NCBI GenBank assembly: GCA_049790315.1
Contig: JBAQYV010000135.1
Location: 1-26,043 of the forward strand
Reading direction: 5' to 3'
Source: DASPOJ01 sp049790315
Lineage (GTDB): Bacteria; Acidobacteriota; Terriglobia; Acidiferrales; UBA7541
DNA length: 26,043 bases
This document shows positions 7,528-16,385 of the stretch, piece after piece. The notes beneath the pieces were generated by a model, which was given only the letters and a program-made list of their open reading frames with translations, searched no databases and was not told the origin of the DNA. Numbering within the stretch: position 1 is the stretch's first letter; every line of letters begins with the position of its first letter. The translations under genes were made by a program, and so were the position numbers.

Positions 7528-9111
7528 TTACTTTGGTGTTGTGGTCGGCGTTGGCATCACCGGGTTATATTTCGTAGCCAACTCAGGCGTCGACTCGACG
7601 TCGGTTGGATTGTCGGCCTTCGCAACTTCCACGGCGAAAAGGTAACTCGGCCCGAACATATTGCTGCTGAAGAAAACGTACTTCTTGTCGGGCGAGAAGC
7701 GCACGTTGGGTTCGAGCCGGTAGTTGTGGTGCGCCATGTTGACGAGGTGCTCGGACGAAAAGACTCCGGGCTGCCACATGCTCTGATCGTTGAGCGCGGG
7801 CGATCCACCCTCGGTTTCCACGATCATGTGCGGGTGAAACAGCTCGATCCAGGTGCCGTCGGGCGCTTGCGCGACTTGACCCGAATCACCACCATCTCCG
7901 GTGAACATGTCGAGATCCTGCGTGAGATTGAAGTGGATTGACCATTCGTTACGCTGCATGTGATAGGCGGTGCGCGTGTGCGTGGTCAGGTCGTAGTTAG
8001 CCAGGAAAAAATCCTCGCCCTTGGGATACTGCCAGTCATACCAAATGGTTTTGCCGTCGAGTCCCCAGAATTCGTGGCCAGCGATTTCCATATACATGGT
8101 GCGCTTATGGATCAGGATGTTGCCGGTGCCGTCGGCATGAATCATCCAGATGCGATCGACTTTCTGCCACATGCCTTCGTGGCAATACATGATCAGATTG
8201 GGATCGGTGGGTGAGAACAGCATGTGGCCGATCCAATCGGTTGAGTGAAAAAGAATCTTCATGTCGCCGGCCTTTTCGCCATTGGGGCCAGGCTCGAGAC
8301 GGATCACAAACATCACCACGGGAATGCGCGCGGCAAGGCGCTGCTCCATCATCTGGCCTTTTTGGTCGGACTGCATGAGTCCGCCACCCTGAGGGGGCCG
8401 GGCGCCAGGTGCGGCGGCCACAGGAGCACGAGGAGCCATCGGAGGCGCGATCGAGCCGGGAGTGCTGCCTTCATTGTAAGTTCCCACGCCGAGCGTCTCG
8501 TCAGCGTTCACGCTCGAGACCATAATACCCGCGGGAAGGTCAATCAGCTTGGTGACTTCGCCAGTATTTGTGTCGGCTTTGTAGACGCCGCTGGTGTGCG
8601 TGGCCGGGTCCATCTTGGTGAAGAAAACGCTATTGGTTTTGTGACCCACGACGATGGCGTGCACGCCAAACATGAATCGTCCGCGCGGAGATGCATCGGC
8701 GTCGGGCGGTGGCGGCGGATTGGGCACGAGCAAGCGCGTCTTCATTGTGGCGAGGTCGAGCACGCGAATGCCGTCCGGCGAGTTGTAGACCATTTGCTTG
8801 TGATCGGGCGTGTAGGCGTTCACGTTGAAATAAAAACCGGTCGAGTTCGGTTCGTCGGACACGCGCCAGATGCGATGGCCCGTATCTTTGTCGACCCACG
8901 TTTTCGGCGGCACAGGTCCCGCTTCCGACGGTTTCGCGGCAGCGCGCATCTGGCCGTCCGGCGGCGTCGCTTGAGGCGCGCTCATGTTTTGCGATTGCGC
9001 GGCGAATGCCACGCCAGCGGCACCCACCATTGCGATTGCAACGAATGCACAGCACAGCCGGTCCGCGCGGAACGCAGAACGTAGAGCAAGCCCAAGGCGA
9101 CTTGGCCTCAT
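7528..9111 (-). CDS. Oligogalacturonate lyase-family protein, exported (PL22-like)
   Basis: The 527-aa product starts after a strong AGGAGG site and has a signal peptide ending near VAFA-AQS (residue 38). After a Pro/Ala-rich linker comes a beta-propeller of the oligogalacturonide lyase family. The opening TWVDKDTGHRIWRVSD, the repeated SPD/TPDHK blade turns, GHEFWGLDGKTIWYDW, the GDGGDS stretch and MAHHNYRLEPN near the C-terminus match that family's layout. The classical enzyme cleaves short unsaturated galacturonides to 5-keto-4-deoxyuronate using metal-coordinating histidines. Pro-rich low-complexity inserts lie near residues 130 and 220. The export signal is notable because the enterobacterial enzyme is cytoplasmic. 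Activity is inferred; the propeller could act on another polyuronide. Confidence 0.82.
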   Translation of the reverse strand: MRPSRLGLALRSAFRADRLCCAFVAIAMVGAAGVAFAAQSQNMSAPQATPPDGQMRAAAKPSEAGPVPPKTWVDKDTGHRIWRVSDEPNSTGFYFNVNAYTPDHKQMVYNSPDGIRVLDLATMKTRLLVPNPPPPPDADASPRGRFMFGVHAIVVGHKTNSVFFTKMDPATHTSGVYKADTNTGEVTKLIDLPAGIMVSSVNADETLGVGTYNEGSTPGSIAPPMAPRAPVAAAPGARPPQGGGLMQSDQKGQMMEQRLAARIPVVMFVIRLEPGPNGEKAGDMKILFHSTDWIGHMLFSPTDPNLIMYCHEGMWQKVDRIWMIHADGTGNILIHKRTMYMEIAGHEFWGLDGKTIWYDWQYPKGEDFFLANYDLTTHTRTAYHMQRNEWSIHFNLTQDLDMFTGDGGDSGQVAQAPDGTWIELFHPHMIVETEGGSPALNDQSMWQPGVFSSEHLVNMAHHNYRLEPNVRFSPDKKYVFFSSNMFGPSYLFAVEVAKADNPTDVESTPELATKYNPVMPTPTTTPK

Positions 9112-9477
9112 AACGCTTTCCTCCTAGTGAACGCCCGCCTCACTGCAACCGGTCGAACCCAATTCGCACGGTCGAGTTGTCGGGCAAATGTGGCGTGCCG
9201 CCCAGATTGCGGGCGTGTGTCTGGTGCTATGGGCATAGACGCCGCGGGCGGCGATCGCGTTTCGGGGCGGGCGCAGAAACCCGAGGGGTACGGGTCGTGC
9301 TGTTGACACTCGGCGCGACGGTCGGTAGCCTGTTAGAGTGGGGAGTTGAGCGGCGCCACGTTCATTCCTGCTGGAATCGCCGGATTTTCGGGTTTTGCTA
9401 AATGCCGCGGATCATGTCCGCACGCGGGGCTCGAACTGTAACTTGATCGCGGCCCGCTTGCTGTGGAGACGAATAAG
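9112..9477. other. Divergent intergenic region upstream of the reductase
   Basis: These 366 bases separate the exported lyase-like gene (minus) from the reductase (plus). I find no convincing coding region. A TTGACA at 9303-9308 has only a poor -10 (TAGCCT, 17-nt spacer). I recognise no riboswitch. The region must hold promoters for both genes. Confidence 0.4.
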
Positions 9478-11733
9478 ATGAAGGCCTCAAACTCGCTATG
9501 GGCGGAAAAGCTTTCCGGAAAAATCCCGGAGGGTTTGGCGCGCGAAATCGACACGTTTGAGGTCGAAATTAACCTGCGCAAGCAGGGGAAGTTCGAGGAG
9601 CGTCTGTTCGCGGAAACGCGTCTTCGCCGCGGCACTTACGGGCAACGCTATGACAACGGGCAAAGGCACAACGGAAAATCGGCTCAGAAGATCGAATATC
9701 CCTCCGGCGCTCTAACCAAAGGTCCGAACACGATGTGGGACGCGCCGGGCATGCAGCGCATCAAGATTCCCGCCGGCGGATTGAACGCTGGACAGCTTGA
9801 GACGCTCGCGGATTTGGCCGAGGAATATTCGGACACCATTGCGCACGTGACCACACGTCAGGATTTCCAGCTTCACTACGTACACATCGACGATACGCCG
9901 AGTATCATGCGCCGTTTAGGGGCCGCGAACATTAGCACACGCGAGGCTTGCGGAAATTCCGTGCGCAACGTGACGGCGTGCCCGATTGCGGGGGTGTGCC
10001 CGGACGAAGCGTTCGACGTGACTCCTTATGCGCGTGCGCTATCGAAATTTCTGATGGGCCATCCCGATTGCCAGAACTTCGGCCGGAAATTCAAGCCGGC
10101 GTTCAGCGGCTGCTCGCAACACGCGTGCGGACTTACGAACCTGCACGATTTGGGTTTGATCGCGGCCACGCGCGTGGACAACGGCGAGGAGAAGCGCGGC
10201 TTCGCAATGTATGTCGGCGGCGGGCTTGGCGCGGTGCCGTATCATGCGAAATTATTCGATTCGTTTGTGCCGGTGGAGGAATTGTTTCCTCTGGCGCAGG
10301 CCATCGCTCGCGTTTTTGCGAGGCTGGGTGAGAAAAAGAATCGAAACCGGGCGCGCATTAAGTTCCTGGTTCAGGATTTGGGAATCGAGAAATTCAAGGA
10401 ACTTGTTCTGGAAGAACGCGCGACATTGCCTTTCGATCCGCGCTGGACCGATTACCTGCGGGAGGCCGAGGAATTCACGGAAGCGCCGCTGAAGCCGGGC
10501 GGGGAATTGCCGTTATTGGCATCGGTGGGATTCGAGAAGTGGCGGAAGACCAACACGCGTCCGCAAAAGCAGGCGGGCTACGTGACCGCGACGGTGACTC
10601 TGCCGCTCGGCGACATCACCGCGAATCAGTTGCGCTCGCTCGCGGATATTGTTCGCCGCTTCACGAAGGATACCGTGCGCACAACCGTCGAACAGAACTT
10701 TATAATTCGCTGGGTGAGCAAGAGCGATCTGCTGGCTCTCTACGAGGCGCTTCGTGCCGCGGATCTGGGCGACCCGGGAGCCGGCGCAATTGTGGACATC
10801 GTGACCTGCCCGGGAACCGACACCTGCAAATTGGGAATTTCCTCTTCGCGTGGACTCGCGGCGGAATTGCGCAAGCGGCTGGACGAGAAAAGCGTTGAGA
10901 TCGACGAGTCGGTCGAGAATTTGCACATCAAGATCAGCGGCTGCTTCAATAGTTGCGGCCAGCACCACATCGCCGACCTTGGTTTCTACGGAGTGAGCCG
11001 CAAGATTGCGGGCTACGCGGTGCCACACTTTCAGGTGGTTTTGGGCGGCGAGTGGGAGCACAACGCCGGATCGTACGGTTTGCCCGTCGCGGCGATTCCG
11101 TCGAAGAATATTCCCGAAGTCGTGACGCGACTGACGGCGAAGTACGTTGCCAATCGTCTGAAAGACGAAACCTTTAAGGATTTCGTCAAGCGAGTCGGTA
11201 AAGTTGAAATGAAAACCGCGCTGGAAGATTTGGCGCGGCCGCCGGCCGATCCGTCGGATCGATCGTTCTTCAGCGATTGGGGCGATCCGCGGGAATATAC
11301 CTTGGGCGATATTGCCGTCGGTGAATGCGCCGGAGAAGTGGTCAGCGTAATCGAGTTCGATCTCGCGGCGGCTGAGAGAGAAGTTTTTGAGGCTCAGGTG
11401 GCCTTGGAGAAGGGTGCGGTGCAGAAGGCGGGAGAGACCGCGTATCTTGCCATGCTGCATGGCGCGAAGGCGCTGGTGAAGCTCGGCGCCCCGAACATTT
11501 CGGACGACGCCGAGCGGATTATTTCCGAATTCCGATCGCGCTATTGCGACACGCAGAAATTCTGGGATCCCTTCGCGGGCGGGAAATTCGCGAACTATCT
11601 CTTCGATGCTCACCAGAAATCGAAGGAGCCTTACACTTCAGATTCCAGCCGCTACTTGATCGATGAAGCGCAGCTTTTCATAGATGCCGCGCATAGTTGC
11701 TACAATCAACTGGGCACGCCGGTAAGCGTTTAG
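9478..11733 (+). CDS. Ferredoxin-type nitrite/sulfite reductase (siroheme, 4Fe-4S) with C-terminal extension
   Basis: The 751-aa protein has the two-fold repeat of assimilatory nitrite/sulfite reductases. The first half shows TTRQDFQLH, RNVTACP and a GCSQHACG segment (C212, C217). The second half carries the siroheme/[4Fe-4S] ligands C444-x5-C450 (TCPGTDTC) and C489-x3-C493 (GCFNSCG). Such enzymes reduce nitrite to ammonium or sulfite to sulfide in six-electron steps in the cytoplasm; I cannot tell which substrate from motifs. From about residue 600 there is an extra helical region of about 150 residues not found in standard family members, roughly HEPN-like in pattern. ATG 9478 is chosen over GTG 9463 because GGAG lies 9 nt upstream. 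It is followed closely by a conserved small gene. Confidence 0.93.
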   Translation: MKASNSLWAEKLSGKIPEGLAREIDTFEVEINLRKQGKFEERLFAETRLRRGTYGQRYDNGQRHNGKSAQKIEYPSGALTKGPNTMWDAPGMQRIKIPAGGLNAGQLETLADLAEEYSDTIAHVTTRQDFQLHYVHIDDTPSIMRRLGAANISTREACGNSVRNVTACPIAGVCPDEAFDVTPYARALSKFLMGHPDCQNFGRKFKPAFSGCSQHACGLTNLHDLGLIAATRVDNGEEKRGFAMYVGGGLGAVPYHAKLFDSFVPVEELFPLAQAIARVFARLGEKKNRNRARIKFLVQDLGIEKFKELVLEERATLPFDPRWTDYLREAEEFTEAPLKPGGELPLLASVGFEKWRKTNTRPQKQAGYVTATVTLPLGDITANQLRSLADIVRRFTKDTVRTTVEQNFIIRWVSKSDLLALYEALRAADLGDPGAGAIVDIVTCPGTDTCKLGISSSRGLAAELRKRLDEKSVEIDESVENLHIKISGCFNSCGQHHIADLGFYGVSRKIAGYAVPHFQVVLGGEWEHNAGSYGLPVAAIPSKNIPEVVTRLTAKYVANRLKDETFKDFVKRVGKVEMKTALEDLARPPADPSDRSFFSDWGDPREYTLGDIAVGECAGEVVSVIEFDLAAAEREVFEAQVALEKGAVQKAGETAYLAMLHGAKALVKLGAPNISDDAERIISEFRSRYCDTQKFWDPFAGGKFANYLFDAHQKSKEPYTSDSSRYLIDEAQLFIDAAHSCYNQLGTPVSV

Positions 11734-11794
11734 TTTGCTCGATCTTCTGAGTAAAACAATTTCCCTGCGAGATTTGGAAAGGGATCGCCGCCCG

Positions 11795-12373
11795 ATGGAG
11801 TTGCAGCACGTCAACGTGAAGCTATTCGCGGAAAGCGCCGGTGAAGTGGACCTCGCGCCGCTGATTTCGGTATTTCACCAGTGGATACAGGATCAAGTTT
11901 TCGACGATCTGCTGCTGGACATCGCCGATTACCAGCATGTTCCCGCCGGGCCGGGGATCGTGTTGATCGGTTTTCAGGGCGACTACAGCGTGGACAACAC
12001 CGGCGATCGGTTGGGCGTGCGCTACAACCGCAAGGGCGTGCTCGACGGCAGCAATCAGGATCGGCTGGCGCATTCAGTGCGCGCGGCGCTTTCCGCATTT
12101 GCGCGACTGGAAGCCGAGCCGCGCTTGGAGAAAAAACTCCGCTTCGGCGGGCGCGAGATCGAAGTGTTCATCAACGATCGCCTGCTGGCTCCGAATAACG
12201 GCGCCACCCGGCAAGCGGCTGAGGCGGATATACAGGCGCTATTTCTGAAATTATTTCGAGAATCCGCGATTCTATCCGCGGGAAGCGACGACCCTCGCAG
12301 ACTTTTCTCCGTCACCGCAAGAGCCTCGCATTCGTTTTCTTTGGCGGAGTTATTGGCTAATCTGAACTCTTGA
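11795..12373 (+). CDS. Conserved hypothetical protein paired with the reductase
   Basis: The frame is open from the TTG at 11735, just after the reductase stop, but ATG 11795 (MELQHVNVKLF) is the more likely start, giving 192 aa with a GGAAAGGGA stretch upstream. The protein is soluble, with no signal or membrane segment. Visible blocks include VFHQWIQDQ, DIADYQHVPAGPGIVLIG, DRLGVRYNRKG, EVFINDRLLAPN and DDPRRLF. I have the impression of having seen this protein beside sulfite reductase genes in Acidobacteriota, but I cannot name a domain or a function. Its position makes a co-transcribed role in sulfite/nitrite reduction or in maturing the reductase the simplest inference. Confidence 0.78.
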   Translation: MELQHVNVKLFAESAGEVDLAPLISVFHQWIQDQVFDDLLLDIADYQHVPAGPGIVLIGFQGDYSVDNTGDRLGVRYNRKGVLDGSNQDRLAHSVRAALSAFARLEAEPRLEKKLRFGGREIEVFINDRLLAPNNGATRQAAEADIQALFLKLFRESAILSAGSDDPRRLFSVTARASHSFSLAELLANLNS

Positions 12374-12429
12374 ACCGCGCACACGCAACCGGCGAAGCGC
12401 CCGGGGGCGAACCATCTTCGTCGTCGGAA

Positions 12430-13410
12430 TCAAGGACCGATGTAGTAGCTGCTCCTGGCGAGGACGATGTAATCGCGTCCCTTCGTTCCAAACGACGGCG
12501 CCAGTCGCACATCGAGTTTGTGCGGCTTGCCGCGCGCTCCATTGGCCGATGTGTAGTAGCCGAGCGTATACCGCGTCCTGATGCGCTCGATCAGCGCGTC
12601 GAAAACGGAAGTGAGATGCGCGTCATCCGGAACGTCGAAAATCTCTCCGCCCGTTAGTTCCGCAACTTTGCTGATATTCACGAGCCCCGGAACCGATGAC
12701 GAATAGAGCCTGGTTGACAGCGGGTTGTAGCCGGGGATCTTGAGGTTATATACCGACGCATCGGCGGCGATCGTTTCCGTGACGATGTCTTTCGTGCCTT
12801 GCGCACCGGCATCGGTGCCGACGTCGTCGCTGATCAGGATGATCACGCGGCGGCCCGCTGGAGCCGTGGCCAGAAAATTCTGCGATGCGGCAAAAATGCC
12901 GTCGTTTATATTCGTGGCGCCGCCGGCTTTCAGCGAACTAATTGCGGCGGCGACGCTGGCCTTGTCTTTGGTGAGGGGCACGACCATCTGCGCTTCCGTC
13001 GAGAAGGTGAACAGCGCGACTTGGTCGTCGGATTTCAAGGTTGAGAGCGCGGTGGTCGCGGCGTCGCGCAGCGAGCCGAGGTATGGGCCGATCGAGTCGC
13101 TCAAATCCAGCACAATCGCGATGTTCAGCGGCAATTCGTCGCGGCTGAAGATCTCTATCTTTTGTTGCGCGCCATCTTCGCGAACCTCGAAATCCTCTTT
13201 CTTTAAAGTATTCATGATGTCGCCGCTCTTGGTTTTCACCGTGGCATCCAGCATCACCAGGTAGGAATTCACGCGAATGGCGGACGTGTTGTCGTCCTGT
13301 GCGTGCACGAAGGTTCCCGGGGACCACGCGATAGCGGCAGAGAAAAAAGCGAAGAGCGAGCGGAAAATAATCGGACGAAGTGCGCGCAATCGGCGGCGGA
13401 ATCTAAACAT
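12430..13410 (-). CDS. Secreted VWA-domain protein, VWFA-related Acidobacterial type
   Basis: The 326-aa product has an arginine-rich start, a hydrophobic segment and a cleavage site near VHA-QDD (residue 37). A short beta domain (SYLVMLDATV...LKKEDFEVREDG) precedes a von Willebrand A domain at about 93-290. The MIDAS metal site is complete: D102-L-S104-D-S106, T166 (GGATNIND) and D195/D196 (LISDD). This arrangement is the lineage-typical 'VWFA-related Acidobacterial domain' protein, found in many copies per genome. These proteins bind ligands through a divalent metal outside the cytoplasm; the ligand is unknown. The gene converges on the reductase partner gene and stands alone. Confidence 0.92.
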   Translation of the reverse strand: MFRFRRRLRALRPIIFRSLFAFFSAAIAWSPGTFVHAQDDNTSAIRVNSYLVMLDATVKTKSGDIMNTLKKEDFEVREDGAQQKIEIFSRDELPLNIAIVLDLSDSIGPYLGSLRDAATTALSTLKSDDQVALFTFSTEAQMVVPLTKDKASVAAAISSLKAGGATNINDGIFAASQNFLATAPAGRRVIILISDDVGTDAGAQGTKDIVTETIAADASVYNLKIPGYNPLSTRLYSSSVPGLVNISKVAELTGGEIFDVPDDAHLTSVFDALIERIRTRYTLGYYTSANGARGKPHKLDVRLAPSFGTKGRDYIVLARSSYYIGP

Positions 13411-13845
13411 TGCAGTTGATCGATGCTCCGTTTCTATGTTGAGTCACACTCTAGGATGACTGGGACTCGGCGTTTGGTCCAGCGATAGTCTGGCGAGTCG
13501 CAACTTGCGACAGATTGGTTGCGCAGTTCGGTCGCTTCCCGATCTGGCACAGCAGCAGCCGTAATTGGGATTAGATGCGCGAATTGCTGTTGAAGTCTAG
13601 CCGCTGCCCACGCTTAGAATCGACAGTTTCCCCAACAGAATGAAGGTTTTTGGCGGCGAGCTTCCAGGCGCGCTGTTTGGTAGGTGTATTGCACTCTCTA
13701 CGCTTGGCGCAGGTGTGGTTTGGATGCTGCCCGAACATTTTACTCCCGTCACGGCGTTGGGGTCGTCGACGGATGAGGGCGTCAATGCTCCCAGAATGCG
13801 GGAGACCACCGCTCTTGGATCGCCGGCACAACTGAGGAGGTAACG
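13411..13845. other. Intergenic region upstream of the OmpA-family gene
   Basis: These 435 bases lie between divergent genes. Short open frames on both strands lack ribosome sites and family features. A possible promoter pair, TTGAAG (13590-13595) and TAGAAT (13615-13620), has a 19-nt spacer and would give a leader of over 200 nt. AGGAGG just before 13846 is the ribosome site of the OmpA-family gene. Confidence 0.35.
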
Positions 13846-15954
13846 ATGGGATTGCGGAAATGCGGAACTATGGGATTGCTTACGATCGCTCCGCTTGCGA
13901 TTGCGCTCGTGATCGCGCCGCCACTTCGCGCGAACGACACGACAACGCCGCAGGCGAAGTTAAGTCCGGCGGCGACATCCGCGGCGATCCCGGCGCCAAG
14001 ATCAACGGCGACGCCACCTTCAGCGTCTACCCCAACGCCGAGTGCAGGGCCGAACATCGCGAATCCAATGGCCTCAGACGCCAGTGCCAATGCCAATGAC
14101 GACGCCGCAAACAGCGCACCGGCGATTGGATTATTCACGTCGCTGTGGACAACGTCTCGATCCGTGGTCCGCAGAGAAGCCGTCGGTAAGCCCTCGGGCA
14201 TGACTCAGCATCCTGTTTGGGATTCGGACGATTACCCGAAGTGGGAACTGTTTGTGGGCTATTCGTTCTGGCAGGCTACTCCTGAGACAGCGCGGAATCG
14301 CATACTTTATATGAATGGCGGTAGCACCTCGATCGCTTACAACTTGACTCGCAATGTGGGTTTCGTTTTCGACCTCGCGGGTTTCGGTGACCGCAGAGTG
14401 CGGCTCTCCCTCAGCGGCGTGCCACCAACCACAGTAGTCGACGCCAGCGGAAATGTATTTACGTTCATGGTGGGTCCGCGCGTCTCTTTTCGGCACGAAC
14501 GGTTAACGCCCTTCGGGCAAGTTCTGTTTGGTTCCGTGCTCGCCAGCGCCGTGACGATCGAAGGATGTTCGGGCGCCTTTTCCGCGTGCAAGCCGTTCGG
14601 ACAAGAGAGAGATTACGGCGCCACAGCCGGCGGCGGTTTGGATTTGACGTTGACCCCCCACATCGCACTGCGATTGTTCCAATTGGAATATCTGCTCAGC
14701 GGATTCAGGAACGCCGCATCGCCGACCGGGATGAAAAGTTGGGAGGGTAACATACGACTCTCGACAGGTCTTGTGTTTCGCTCCGGGGGGAATCCCCCGC
14801 CGCCTCCGCCGAATCACGCGCCCGTTGCTTCCTGCTCAGCCGACAAGAGTGTGGTCTTCGCCGAATCCGGAGACTTCGTAGGCGTGCGTGCGGACGCCAG
14901 CGACCCCGACAATGATCCTTTGACGTACACCTGGTCCGCCAACGGTGGAGACGTGGAGGGCGCCGGCGCACAGGTGCGCTGGAATTCCTCAGGCGCGAAC
15001 GCGGGAACATATACCGTGCGCGTCAGCGTGAGCGACGGGCGCGGCGGCACAGCGGCTTGCTCCGCGGATATTCAAGTAGCGCCGCGGCCGGATCGTCCGC
15101 CAACGATGACGTGCTCTGCGGATCGCCCGGTCGTAGTAATCGGCGATATGGTGCAGATCACGGCCACGGCCAACTCTCCCGACAACGACGCGCTGACGTA
15201 TTCGTGGACGTCGACCGGCGGGCACGTGAGCGGTTCGGACGCAGCGGTGCAGCTCGATACCACAGGCGTCGCGGCCGGGCACTATTCCGTTTCAGGCCAC
15301 GTGGACGATGGTCACGGCGGAACCGCCGATTGCCTGCTGGGAATCGACGTTCAGGAACCGCCGCCTCCGCCGGAACAGGTGGCATTGGAAACCAGACTGT
15401 CGCTCCACAGCATTTATTTCCCCACGGCGCGGCCGACGGCGGAGAATCCCGCGGGCGGCTTGCTCGATAGCCAGCAGAGAACTTTGCTGGCGCTCGCAGC
15501 CGACTTCCAGCGCTATCTGACGTTTCGACCGAACGCGCACTTGATCCTCGGTGGCCATGCGGACATTCGCGGTTCCGAGGAATACAACAAGGCGCTGACC
15601 GAGCGTCGCGTCGACCGCACCAAGAATTTCCTGGTCGAGCACGGCGTTCCCGCAGCCGACATCGAAACTCAAGCATTCGGCAAGGACGACAACCTGACCG
15701 CGGATCAAGTAAAAGCGCAAATGGCCAACGATCCCGATCTGAGTCCGGCCGACCGTCAAGAAATGATGAACAACATGACCGTGATGGTCCTGGCCAACAA
15801 TCGGCGCGTGGACGTTTCGTTGAGCACTACGGGGCAACAGTCCAGTCACCGGTATCCGTTTAACACCGCGGATTTTCTCGCGCTGATCAACACCTCCGGC
15901 GCGAAACCAAAGCCCGCAGCGAGGCCAGCGCCGAGGAAAAGATCTCAGCCGTAG
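13846..15954 (+). CDS. OmpA-family outer-membrane protein with two Ig/PKD-like repeats
   Basis: The 702-aa protein follows an AGGAGG site and begins with a signal peptide ending near LRA-ND (residue 30). A Thr/Pro/Ala-rich linker leads to a beta-barrel-like region (about 125-315) starting WELFVGYSFWQATP. A proline hinge is followed by two tandem Ig/PKD-like repeats (about 323-410 and 414-505), each with a DPDNDPLTYTWSANGG-like core and its own cysteine pair. The C-terminal OmpA domain (about 525-665) has D573 and R588, spaced 15 residues apart as in the peptidoglycan-binding pair of OmpA, within GGHADIRGSEEYN and LTERRVD. It should anchor the outer membrane to the cell wall while the repeats extend into the periplasm. 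A basic, Pro-rich tail ends the protein. Confidence 0.92.
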   Translation: MGLRKCGTMGLLTIAPLAIALVIAPPLRANDTTTPQAKLSPAATSAAIPAPRSTATPPSASTPTPSAGPNIANPMASDASANANDDAANSAPAIGLFTSLWTTSRSVVRREAVGKPSGMTQHPVWDSDDYPKWELFVGYSFWQATPETARNRILYMNGGSTSIAYNLTRNVGFVFDLAGFGDRRVRLSLSGVPPTTVVDASGNVFTFMVGPRVSFRHERLTPFGQVLFGSVLASAVTIEGCSGAFSACKPFGQERDYGATAGGGLDLTLTPHIALRLFQLEYLLSGFRNAASPTGMKSWEGNIRLSTGLVFRSGGNPPPPPPNHAPVASCSADKSVVFAESGDFVGVRADASDPDNDPLTYTWSANGGDVEGAGAQVRWNSSGANAGTYTVRVSVSDGRGGTAACSADIQVAPRPDRPPTMTCSADRPVVVIGDMVQITATANSPDNDALTYSWTSTGGHVSGSDAAVQLDTTGVAAGHYSVSGHVDDGHGGTADCLLGIDVQEPPPPPEQVALETRLSLHSIYFPTARPTAENPAGGLLDSQQRTLLALAADFQRYLTFRPNAHLILGGHADIRGSEEYNKALTERRVDRTKNFLVEHGVPAADIETQAFGKDDNLTADQVKAQMANDPDLSPADRQEMMNNMTVMVLANNRRVDVSLSTTGQQSSHRYPFNTADFLALINTSGAKPKPAARPAPRKRSQP

Positions 15955-16025
15955 CTCTTGGGTAGCGCCTTGCGGCCAGGATGGCGAATGCGCGCCGGTT
16001 GGCCCGGTCGCTTCGCACAAATTCG

Positions 16026-16054
16026 GATGGTTGCCGGTCCCCCCTGCAACCATC
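16026..16054. repeat. 9-bp stem hairpin downstream of the OmpA-family gene
   Basis: GATGGTTGC (16026-16034) and its exact reverse complement (16046-16054) enclose an 11-nt C-rich loop. It lies 71 nt after the stop codon and just ahead of the T-tailed terminator. Confidence 0.55.
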
Positions 16055-16070
16055 TTCTGAATGCAGGCAG

Positions 16071-16100
16071 GCCGGGCTTACGCCTGGCTTTTCTGTTTCT
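16071..16100 (+). terminator. Rho-independent terminator of the OmpA-family gene
   Basis: GCCGGGC and GCCTGGC pair as a 7-bp stem with one G-U wobble around the loop TTAC. The T-rich tail TTTTCTGTTTCT follows. It lies about 117 nt past the stop codon, before the convergent CPXCG gene. Confidence 0.65.
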
Positions 16101-16121
16101 AATCCCCAAAATGGATTGCGT

Positions 16122-16298
16122 TTATTCGATCCGATTGGCGGCGAACGCTGCGAGGGCGTCGTCTTGCATCTCGTACGCGATCTCGATCGGCCGGCAGCAG
16201 ACTTCGCAATCTTCGACGTAGGTCTGCCGCGGCGTGGACGGATCCAGGATCATCGAGATCTGTTTGCCGCAATGTGGGCAGATGAAAAAGTGTTCCAT
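16122..16298 (-). CDS. CPXCG-motif cysteine-rich small protein
   Basis: This 58-aa gene is short and easily missed. It starts MEHFFICPHCGKQISM, with AGGA 7 nt upstream, and ends AFAANRIE. The CPHC pair (C7, C10) and the later DCEVCC group (C31, C34, C35) form a zinc-ribbon-like site. The match to the small 'CPXCG motif-containing cysteine-rich protein' family is good in length and spacing. The family's role is unknown; zinc binding is inferred. It lies 87 nt downstream of the PH-domain membrane protein on the same strand, so the two may share a transcript. Confidence 0.85.
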   Translation of the reverse strand: MEHFFICPHCGKQISMILDPSTPRQTYVEDCEVCCRPIEIAYEMQDDALAAFAANRIE

Positions 16299-16385
16299 TA
16301 CTAGTCCTAAACGCGGAAATGAAGAGCCCTCCCGCGCGGCAACGAAGAGAGCTTCAGCGCGGCTCGCGCCATGCTAAAGGCCAGA

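Noticed and set aside
9303..9331. TTGACA in the region upstream of the reductase
   Set aside because: The best -10 at 17 nt is TAGCCT (3 of 6), too weak to list as a promoter.
10513..11613. 366-codon minus-strand open frame inside the reductase gene
   Set aside because: The plus strand carries the siroheme/iron-sulfur ligands across the same bases; the antisense product is arginine- and histidine-rich with no recognisable domain.
13640..13843. 67-codon plus-strand frame ending 3 nt before the OmpA-family start
   Set aside because: No ribosome site precedes it and the sequence has no recognisable features; the closeness to the next start seems accidental.
15981..16304. 107-codon plus-strand frame after the OmpA gene
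   Set aside because: It overlaps the terminator and lies opposite the CPXCG gene, which has clear motifs and a ribosome site.
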